Shown piece by piece: positions 56,101 through 64,000 of a stretch of DNA of 64,000 bases. Positions within the stretch are counted from its first letter, which is position 1; each line of letters starts with the position of its first letter. Both the position numbers and the translations under genes were made by a program. Under the pieces are notes generated by a model. It saw only the letters and a program-made list of their open reading frames with translations. It was not told where the DNA came from and made no database searches. The stretch comes from Vitrella brassicaformis (lineage: Eukaryota > Sar > Vitrellaceae): positions 1-64,000 of the forward strand of contig CDMY01000027.1 in the NCBI GenBank assembly GCA_001179505.1, written 5' to 3'.

Positions 56101-58126
56101 CTGGCGGCCTCCTCGCAGAAAAGACACTTATGCTGCTCGGCAGACACTATCAGAGCGTTGCTCTCCAAAGTCTGTGGGCCGACACGCAACAGGTCGCCCG
56201 CTGGCTGGTGTCTCCTCCCTCTCTGTCGCGTACCTACCGTCTGCATGTGTGAGAGGCGCCCTATAAGTGAGTCCTTTGCTGACAAAAGGACAAGAGAAAT
56301 ACATCTTGTGTAGGCTGGCTGGCTGGCTGTCGAGTGTGAGGCGCGGGAGTGGCGCACTTTGTGTGAAGTCGAGCGTGTTGTCCAGGATGGTGTTGATGTC
56401 GGTGATCAGCTGACCCGTGGGAGTCAGGTCATCCTTCAGACCATTCAAGCTGCACGCAGACACACACAATATGCAACCTCTCCGTCACGTGACGTGGCCA
56501 CTCTGATGTGTACCTGTCGATGGCTCCCTTCACGCCTACCAGACGACAGAACACATCACACGAGTGAACGGGCGGCTCGACTTGGTGTCTGGGTGCGCTT
56601 ACCGATGAATGGCTGGCTGGTGTTCTCGGCCGAACCGTACAGAGCTGGACTCACACACGCACACACACAGACGGAGACAATCGCTGGAACAATTACTGCC
56701 CTTTATTAGTGCATTGGCCGGCCGGACCCTCGTCAGCAAAGTTGAACACGGCGCACATGGTGTTGCCAATGCTGCACACCGCACCCGCACATCCACACAC
56801 TTGTATGCGGCCCCCCCACCCACTGACCCGTTTCTGAAGTCCTCGATGTATCGAATTGACAGAAAGGCGAAGATCAGCAGACATAGCGTGAGGAAGCCGT
56901 ACAGCACCAGAAACACCAGCCCGCTCAGACACGAACCCTGTGGCACTTCACGAGGCTCCTTGCAGCACGGGCACCGCCTGCATGCATTCGCGCAGGGGGT
57001 GGGGCCCGTATGTATGTGTTGACTTCCCCTCTTTTACACACCTCCTGCATCCTCTGCAGCAGAATGCGCAACAGAGCCCCGGCCAGACCACACCCAACAA
57101 CACCAGGCCAAACACTGCCGGCACCATGAATGACCTGATCGATTGACGCACACAACTCAGCCGGTTTGGAGAGAATTTTGCCCTATCTGTCTCTCTGTAT
57201 ATCTGTGATGCGGTGACTCACGCGAGTTTCATGCCGAATGCCTGTCCGTTTGCTTCGGGGTCGTCAATCACATCGGCAATCGCACTTGTCCCGCCTGAGT
57301 GAGGGACACACCACACAGCAGCAAGTCAGCCAGCCAGCCAGCAAGCCACCAAAGCAATTGACAGAGGCCCATGTTCCTTTCTCCTTACTCATCCACTTGT
57401 CGACCAGTTCCAAGGCCTTCTTGCCCTTGTCGCTCGTACCGTTGAGCCTGCCGGTGATCTATCAAACACACGGACGACACGACAAGCGAGCTTACACACT
57501 CCAGAGTGGCCAACCGGCCGGCTGGCCCATCATTCAAAGCTCACGATCGTGGTGGCCTCATTGCACACGTCGTCCCTCTCCTTTCGCAGCTTGTCAGCGT
57601 CCTCGTCGGTCGTCCCATCTGACACACATCAGCCAGCCAGTCAGTCACGGCAGGACCAGTCTCTCAAATCTGTCGGGAATAGCCGGCGTCACTGTCAGAA
57701 TTGAGGCGTCGGAGGGCCCCTCTGAGGCCCGTGTAAGCATCCTGAGCCTTCAACAGCCACCTCAAAGGCAGCCTATCAATCACCTCCAGACCCAGCTGCA
57801 CCAAAGACACACAGTCGTGCGACCTTTAATGCATGTCGAATGTGATTCATGTTTCCCAACCTGTCGGGTGCGTGCGTAGCTCTCCTTCTTGGCGCGATAC
57901 TCTACCTCAAAGTGCTTCAGAACACACGACAATGCGTTTATCGAGTTGCGAGCCACCCGCCCTGCAGCCAGACAGCCTCTCATGCCCTCACATGCATGGA
58001 TTTGCACTCCTCTGCCTCACCTTGGTGCAAAGCTTTTCTCCTCTCGGTGCTGCCCGTGTTGATGGCAAGGATGATGACGGCAAGCAGGAGTCTGACGCAT
58101 GCGCCTCTTCGCTGACAGAGCGACAT
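53198..58126 (-). CDS. Prominin-like five-pass membrane glycoprotein, copy 2
   Basis: Starts at ATG 58126 (MSLCQRRGACVRLLLAVIIL, a signal peptide) and ends at TAG 53198-53200 after a final exon reading FTIDTKLLSSSL. The order mirrors copy 1: TM1 (VFGLVLLGVVWPGLCCAFCC, near 57120-57050), a Cys-rich loop, TM2 (GLVFLVLYGFLTLCLLIFAF, near 56920), a long loop with acidic helices, TM3/TM4 (near 55650-55440 and 55370-55320, VIAFVGIGALLLAKC and VLIVAGFLLFLSVALG), a second loop with CLTPAGSGDLMEALNLTG, then AINCKFIYRGMNGMLEGLCG and TM5 (FLGIILMFMMYAAW). At least 20 exons of 40-200 nt. Shared motifs (NCKF...RG(L/M)NGM..GLCG; CLTP.G.G.L.EAL) show that the copies arose by duplication. N-glycosylation sites (NSS, NGT, NQS) suit surface exposure. 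Confidence 0.7.
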
Positions 58127-58224
58127 TGGAACGGGAGAGTACCAGAGCTACGCAGGTGTTAGGCCGCGTGAATTTTCAGATCATTTTCTGTTTTTAACCG
58201 CGCCATTTCGCGGCAAGCTTGCCG

Positions 58225-59293
58225 ATGCCGCTGCCAAGTAAAAAGACCAGAATGGAGGCTCCTGTGGTAGACGACAATGGCTCCGAGAAGGATGACAGGA
58301 CGATGCAGCGTGAGGAGAGTGAGCGCCGCCTGTTTGGCCGCCCCTGTGTCCCCGATGATGCTGCAGCATCTGCTGCCACACCCGCACAAGACGACAGTGA
58401 AGCGCATGCCGTACCAGCTGCAGATGACGAGAACGAAGATCATGCCCTATCAGTCGTGGCAGCTCCAGGTCCGGAGGAGGCGACGAGTGCTGTTACGACA
58501 CAGAAGGGACGGCGAGGCAAGAGGGCCAAGACCGACGACCTGCAGATGGAACTCGGTGGGTAACCAGGGCGGGATCGGATGCGGGATGGGATAGCTAGAT
58601 CCACGGGCGGATGTAACGACACGACATGCTTGGGATCTGTCTGTGTGTGTGTGTGTATGTGTGTGTTGGCAGGTTTTCTGAATGAGAAGAATGTTGGGCA
58701 GCTGCGCAAGTTGAACCTTGCCACCTTCCCCGTCGTGTACAAGGACGGCTTCTACGCCGACGTCGTCAACCACACCAAATACTCGCGCCTAGGTGAGTGA
58801 CCCCACACAGTCACAGAAGTCGTGTATAAATGTAGATCGATATGCTCTCTCTCCGTTGTGTGTGATGGTGGTGTATTGGACAGCCTACTTAAAGGACGTG
58901 TTGGTGGCCGGTTTGTGTTGTCGCGTCGAGACTGCCTCCTCAGCCCTCCCCATGCCGCCTGATGCAGCACCCGCACCAAACAACCATAGCAACGCAAACG
59001 GACTCACAGACGGTACGGTACAGCGCTCGCATGACACACGGGGGAAGGCGCGTGTGTGTGTATCTGGACACTTCTGGTTTGTTTCCACCTGCCCCCCATG
59101 TGTCTGCAGATGTGCCGTCATCGTCACTGCCCAATGGCCCCACCCCTCGTGTGTCGTCTGAAGGTGGCGGGTGCCGGCTGTACATCATGACACTGGGGGT
59201 GCTCAAACCATACAGGAGGCTGGGCATCGGTCAGACAGTGCAGTGCTCACGAGGGAGGGGATGGATACTAACATGTATACTGGGCTCATGTAC

Positions 59294-59324
<31 letters not shown>

Positions 59325-59666
59325 TGGGTGCGTGCATGTGTTCTCAGGCACTCGTCTGCTGGAGTGGCTGCTGGATGAGGTGCACAAGGCAAACGCGGAG
59401 ACTCCAGCGCAGAGGGGACACGGTGAGTGAGTACGGTGAGGCGAAACAAGGCGACTGACTACCTGCACGGATGGCTGGCACTTTGTGTGGCTGTCTGTGT
59501 GCCTGTAGGTGTGTTGGATGACATTTATCTGCACGTGCAGAGCAACAATGACGTGGCCATTGCGTTTTATCAGCAGTACGGCTTCAGCGTCATCAACAGG
59601 CTGGAGCACTACTACACCACACTCGACCCCTCCGACTGCTACGTCCTCAGCAAGAGACTCACCTAG
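58225..59666 (+). CDS. NAA50: N-alpha-acetyltransferase 50 (NAA50/San)-like
   Basis: Exons 58225-58555, 58673-58792, 58884-59012, 59110-59229, 59348-59422 and 59509-59666, all phase 1. The GNAT core is diagnostic: QLRKLNLATFPVVYKDGFYA, VLVAGLCCRVE, RLYIMTLGVLKPYRRLGIGT (the acetyl-CoA-binding R/Q-x-x-G-x-G/A loop), LDDIYLHVQSNNDVAIAFYQ and QYGFSVINRLEHYYTTLDP. NAA50 acetylates N-terminal Met and supports sister-chromatid cohesion and NatA. Two additions are unusual: a 110-residue acidic/basic N-terminal extension with KGRRGKRAKTDD, a possible nuclear signal, and a Pro/Ser/Asn-rich insertion of about 45 residues between the CCRVE strand and RLYIMTLG. Confidence 0.92.
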
Positions 59667-59973
59667 CGACTGCGTGAATGGAGGGATGGATGGATGGATG
59701 GATGAGTCTGGACTCGCTCTGGGTCTGTTCTGTGTTCCTCTTCCTGCTTCCTGCCCGCTACATGCGTTTTCATGCGTGTGTGGATACTCATCTTTCATCC
59801 AACGACTCAAAACATGTCCAACGACTCTCGGCCCACGTGCATGCACCCAGCAAAGATGAGTCAGCTGCCCAGGGTCGTTTTTCGCGTGTTTTTCAAGCTC
59901 GCGCGAGGATCGCTTTTTCGCTCATCAGAAGGCGGCCGCAGCGGAATCAAGATCCAACGATAGATCTGATCTG
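59667..59973. other. Short intergenic region
   Basis: GGAT microsatellite at 59680-59704; otherwise no feature seen. Confidence 0.6.
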
Positions 59974-62059
59974 ATGTTGAAGCCGCCGCCCCCTTGCATA
60001 GCCTTCATGTGGCTTCCTGCACTCATCCAAACACTCCTCATCTCTTTATGGCTCACCGGCTTCGCCATGGCGACAGACAGCTACTCGTCGTTCGTGCAGA
60101 CACACACAACGGGGAGATGGCAGTGGGGAGGCCTTCATCGATTGTCGGGGAGGCCAAAGCCGCCTGGTGGGCTCCGTCGCGCGCACAGGGCAGGGCGGGT
60201 GACGATGGAGCAATCAAAAGGTCAGCAGCGGTGCGCAATGCATGCCAGCCAGCTGCATGCACAAACGTGCGATTGCATATCTCTCACTGTCTGTCTGTCT
60301 GTCTGTCTTTTCAGGCGGCCTTCGTCTCTTGGAGTGGACCGGTGGCATTGTATCGCAGGTGAGACCGACACATTCACAGAGCAGCACAATCACAGGCAGG
60401 TGAGAGTGTTTGTATGTCTGTGGCTGCCTGCCTCCCTCAGGGCACGTTGGTCAAGACGGCTCGCTTTGGGTGGCGCGAGGCGTGGCGGATCATGATGAAG
60501 GAGCTGGCGCCACAAAGCGACGAGGGCGACTTCGTGAGGCCCTCGTACGCCTATACAAATACCATCGAATTCGACCCAATACAGCCATACAAATACCACA
60601 TGTATGGACATTCCTCCACACACATACACATGAACATACATCCACATGGATACCTGTGGATGTTTGTCGATCCATTGATTGGTCTGACAGCTATGTGGGC
60701 AATGCGTGTCCATGGTGCCACCGGGTGCTGCTGAGCCTACACATCCGCAACCTGACCGACTACATCGGGTACACCGAGATGATCGACGACCCCGTCAAGG
60801 CATCCCGAGGGGGCTGGGCATTCGACGACACACACAGGGACCCAGTCATCAATGCAAACGATCTCAGAAAGGTCGGGTCGGCGGACAAATGCAATCAATG
60901 CACGCGTGTGTGGTGTGTGTGTTGGGGGTGGGGAAGAGAGAGAGGGAATGCATCCATCGTCAGTCACTGGTCTGTCCGTATGTGTGGTGTGGTGTGGTAG
61001 GTGTATGATGCGTTTGAGCCGGGCTATCGCGGTCGGTGCACGGCTCCCCTGGTGGTCGACAAGTACCGGAAGAAGCTCATCAACAACGAGTCCAGCCAGA
61101 TCATCAGATTCCTCAACAGCTTCGACCCACCGCAACAAACGTTATCGCCATCAGAACACGAGATAGACTTCCATCCCATTTTGTGTGTTATACTTGGATA
61201 GCCGTGGGTGTCTGTCTGTGTGTCAGGCCATCAGTCGACCTGTACCCTCCCTCTCTGCGCGGCACCATCGACGAGCTGAATGACTACTTCTACGAGAAGC
61301 TCAACAACGGCGTCTATCGCTGCGGCTTCGCAACCACACAACAGGTAGGTGCCCTCCCCGCCACCCTTTCCTCTCCCCCACACAAACACACATTCCATTC
61401 CATCCGCTGCATTGCATTTATCCGTTAGGCCTATGACCGAGCAGCGAGAGATGTCGATGAGGCCCTGATGCGTCTTGAGAGCATTCTAGCCGAGAGGAGG
61501 TTCATTGCAGGGCCGGTGGTCAGCGAGACGGACGTGCGGGTGCTGCCCACCATTGCGCGATTCGACGCTGCGTACGGCACTCTGTTCCGGGCGAGCAACA
61601 AGCGGGTCAGGGACCTGCCGAACGTGTCAGCATGGTGAGAGGCTCGCGCGAGCCTCGACAACAAGGAAGGACTGCATGTGTGCGTGGCGTGCTGTGTGTG
61701 TGTCAGGCTGTGTGAGATGTGGGCCTTGCCGGGTGTGCCGGAGACCTTTGATCTGGCGGCTGCTCACGACAGCTACTACCGCAGCCTCTTCCCTCTCAAC
61801 CCAAGTGCCATCATTCCGACTTGTCAGTCAGTCAGTCGAGACAACACACAACGAATGCACACACGCGTGTCCGCATCTTTGTGTCTCTGCTGCAGCCCCG
61901 ACGTTGCAGGAGATCGGCGTCACGGACGAGTCGATTAGGGCGGCACCGATCGCACGAGCGCGGCTGGGCGTGCTGCAGGGCATGAGCATGGAGGGTTCTG
62001 ATGTGGCCCCTGGTGATGTGTTTGCCTACAAGAAGCAGCCTGTCCTTGTCGAGGTGTAG
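59974..62059 (+). CDS. Glutathionyl-hydroquinone-reductase / GST-family protein
   Basis: Nine exons, all in phase: 59974-60220, 60315-60358, 60441-60601, 60691-60871, 61001-61140, 61227-61344, 61429-61634, 61707-61822, 61896-62059. The active-site motif is YVGNACPWCHRVLLSLHIRN: CPWC contains the catalytic Cys of GS-hydroquinone reductases (YqjG/ECM4, Xi class). The thioredoxin-like domain continues with RCTAPLVVDKYRKKLINNES and SSQIIRFLNSFD, and the helical C-domain has LRGTIDELNDYFYEKLNNGV and RFIAGPVVSETDVRVLPTIA. The N-terminus (FMWLPALIQTLLISLWLTGF) is a signal peptide or anchor, so the enzyme may enter the ER or plastid. The family reduces glutathionyl-quinones; substrate is not known here. 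Confidence 0.88.
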
Positions 62060-62790
62060 GTCGGTGTGCGTGCGGTGCCTGCCTTTTTGGTCTTGATGTG
62101 ATAGATGTGATGTGTGACGTGACTGAGAGAGATGCTGACTGACTTAAGAGGTGAGGGCACTTGCCGTTGTGCATTTTTTTGTCTTGTCGATGGATGCCTT
62201 TGATGGGGCACGGCAGGGGGGCCTTATTCTGTGTGTTGTCCTGTGGTCTTCTTCGGTTGTCCTGTCTGGTGGGGAGGTGAGAGCTGCAGCCGTCTCTGTG
62301 TGTCGAACGGCGGCAACGCCAACTCCCGACCGCGAAGGACGCACCACAACGAAGGCGACGTGACCACGTGAAGACCGAAAGCAAGAAACCAATGGGATCT
62401 GTGTATCTTGTCAGGGGTCTCAGCGAATGTATTCCGTCGATTGTATCAATCCATAGCATGCTTGATGGCAGCGACGAGTCAAGTGAAGCCAGCGCCACCA
62501 ACCACAATTACGCCTTGTGCGTCCGCATTGCCACACATCTGGACTCAACCTAGTCATGAGACACCGATCGTCCATCGGTTTCTCGCCACGGTCAACAAAG
62601 GCAGGGCGATGCGCAAACAGCGAGACACACAGCCAGCAGGATCCACGCATGCTATGCTCTCTGTACAGACGCTGCACGTTTCCATGTATCAATAAAAGGC
62701 AAAACTCCTGTACATCCACCCCACTTGACAAACAAAACTGTACACATCAAACGCTCCACGCACACATAGGTACACACACCGTCCTCTCGT
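62060..62790. other. Intergenic region with no gene seen
   Basis: Convergent 3' ends meet here. No open frame shows domain character and no RNA gene is evident. AATAAA near 62690 on the plus strand could be a polyadenylation signal, but it is far from the upstream stop. Confidence 0.5.
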
Positions 62791-63662
62791 CTATCCGCCC
62801 ATGACGGGCTCGTCGATCGACTCAGCCGGAGCCGCACCCTCATCGTCATCGGGTACCTTGCCGCCCTCTGCTGGTGATGGATCCTCCTCCTCTGCTTCAC
62901 CGCTCGCGTCACCCCCGTCACCATTCGATGATAAGGCGGCCATCTGCTGCTCCTCATGCAGCCACAGACCCTCGCAGAACTTCGCCCATGTCTGCACATA
63001 CACAGACACAAGCCACGAATCTCCTGCGTGTGTCTCTTTGTCTGTCTGTCTGTTTGTCTGTCTGTTGCGTACCAGTCCTCTTGGCGTGTAGATGGAGAGG
63101 ATGCCGATCTCGCTCACGTCAGTGATGTTCCAGTACTCGTTGTCGTAGAAGACTGTCCTCTCTCTGTCCACCCCGCTCTTGCGCACGATCTGGTTGAGGT
63201 GCCGCTGCTTGGAGCCCTGATACATCTCACGAATCGGTGCCACGCTGGCGACGCTCTGCCCACTCGACAGCTGGTACAGCTGCAGGGCGTGCTCAGCCCA
63301 TCGCGGCGTGGTTGTCCGGGACGCAATGGCTATGCGGATCTTGAGATCGACGCAGACATCGAGCACCCGAATGGCGTCGGGACAAAGGCGGAACACGTTG
63401 CCGCGCCTGTCGGTGATGGAGTCGTTGCTTCTCCGCTTGAATGGAGGGCCCTCTGTGTAGTCGATGTCGCCGACCCACAGCGTCTGACACACACAATGGA
63501 CACAGGCCACAGAGATACACATCTGTCTGCGTGCTGCTGTGTATGTGGACCTCGTCTTACATCATCCAAATCGAGGACAATCAGCTCCGGAAGGCAAGAG
63601 AGGCTGCGAATGCCATGCTCGGACCTCTCTTTGTAGACATCCTGATTCCGCATCAGCCGCAT
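62791..63662 (-). CDS. MDP-1-like HAD phosphatase
   Basis: Three exons in phase 0: 63662-63561, 63483-63073 and 62991-62791. Spliced exons 1 and 2 give LIVLDLDDTLWVGD, the HAD motif I DxD(D)TLW of magnesium-dependent phosphatase 1. Next come DRRGNVFRLCPDAIRVLDVC, IAIASRTTTPRWAEHALQLY (motif II Ser/Thr region), MYQGSKQRHLNQIVRKSG (the Lys of motif III) and VFYDNEYWNITDVSEIGILS (motif IV acidic residues). MDP-1 family enzymes act as protein-tyrosine or sugar-damage phosphatases. The active-site codons are split by intron 1 directly after LDLDD. The last exon adds an acidic low-complexity tail. Confidence 0.9.
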
Positions 63663-64000
63663 CGCAGAAAGCAGGGAAAGGTTCCTAGACCTCGCGACGA
63701 AAAGACAAAGCTCGCAAGGAGTTTAGGGTTTCGGACCGAGGATCGATCCGAAACTCATCCACCATCAATCATCACCTCACACCTACTCCCACGAACGAAG
63801 CAGTTGAGGATGCAGGCAACAACGGTCCCCTGGAGCGTCCCATGCGCCGTCCCTCCCATGCACATGGAGCATGGACACTTCTTCTACATTTCGACAGAGG
63901 GCCATGCAGAAATGGCGATGCAAGTCATGCAGTGAACAACTCAAAGTCCACAACTACATTTCGCAGCCCACCTAGGGAGGGAGATGACAAATGCATCCAG
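63663..64000. other. 5' flank of the MDP-1-like gene
   Basis: No gene seen to the window edge apart from the telo-box at 63719-63735. An open plus-strand frame through this region has no domain character. Confidence 0.45.
63719..63735 (-). promoter_or_regulatory. Telo-box (AAACCCTAAA) about 60 nt upstream of the MDP-1-like ATG
   Basis: The minus strand reads CCGAAACCCTAAACTCC, a plant-type telo-box close to the start codon at 63662. The position suits a promoter or 5' UTR element; the role is inferred. Confidence 0.5.

Noticed and set aside
1-64000. tRNA, rRNA or snRNA genes
   Set aside because: I saw no cloverleaf with A and B boxes and no rRNA-like stretch by eye; a covariance-model search would be needed to exclude them.

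Overview
This window is nuclear DNA from a eukaryote with intron-dense genes. Introns are short (about 35-120 nt) with GT...AG ends, and many carry (GT)n tracts just before a CAG acceptor. Several features point to an alveolate with a red-algal-type plastid, most likely a chromerid such as Vitrella: an AP2/ApiAP2-type DNA-binding domain, a ribosomal protein S9 with a bipartite plastid leader, plant-type TTTAGGG telomere-like boxes in gene 5' regions, MORN-repeat proteins, and PAN/DUF4215 modules. The organism is an inference. Gene models were built by hand from splice signals and reading-frame phase. Those called exact have phase-consistent junctions throughout. Two 300-N assembly gaps lie at 16691-16990 and 39729-40028.

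Layout. 1-0.75 kb: start of an AP2-domain gene (minus). 1.4-3.6 kb: a gene with four ubiquitin-like (UBL) units and a proline-rich tail (minus). 4.2-6.4 kb: an unrecognised plus-strand gene. 7.0-11.6 kb: a mosaic of duplicated and rearranged UBL exons and linked novel modules (minus). 12.1-14.1 kb: a PPPDE (DeSI-like) peptidase fused to PUB and UBA domains (plus). 14.7-15.7 kb: a small Cys/His-finger protein. 16.0-18.3 kb: a multi-pass membrane protein across a gap (minus). 18.6-20.7 kb: two poorly known genes. 22.5-27.2 kb: a 19-exon gene joining CCCH zinc fingers to an IRE1-like pseudokinase (minus). 28.2-37.2 kb: a polycystin-1-like receptor with an ectodomain ending in a GPS motif (plus). 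37.5-38.9 kb: an intronless HNH/NUMOD endonuclease gene with a frameshift (minus). 41.4-43.0 kb: an RluA-type pseudouridine synthase (plus). 43.6-45.4 kb: an ankyrin-MORN protein (minus). 45.8-50.9 and 53.2-58.1 kb: two tandem prominin-like five-pass membrane proteins (minus), with plastid ribosomal protein S9 (plus) between them. 58.2-59.7 kb: NAA50-like N-acetyltransferase. 60.0-62.1 kb: a glutathionyl-hydroquinone-reductase/GST-like protein. 62.8-63.7 kb: an MDP-1-like phosphatase (minus).

Functional links. The first 14 kb is ubiquitin-themed: UBL genes and fragments sit beside a protein carrying a deubiquitinase/deSUMOylase-type peptidase, a p97-binding PUB domain and a ubiquilin-like UBA. 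The most unusual items are the UBL exon mosaic with its unfamiliar modules, the CCCH-pseudokinase fusion and the GPS-bearing polycystin-1-like receptor. Other neighbours look like unrelated single genes packed tightly on both strands.
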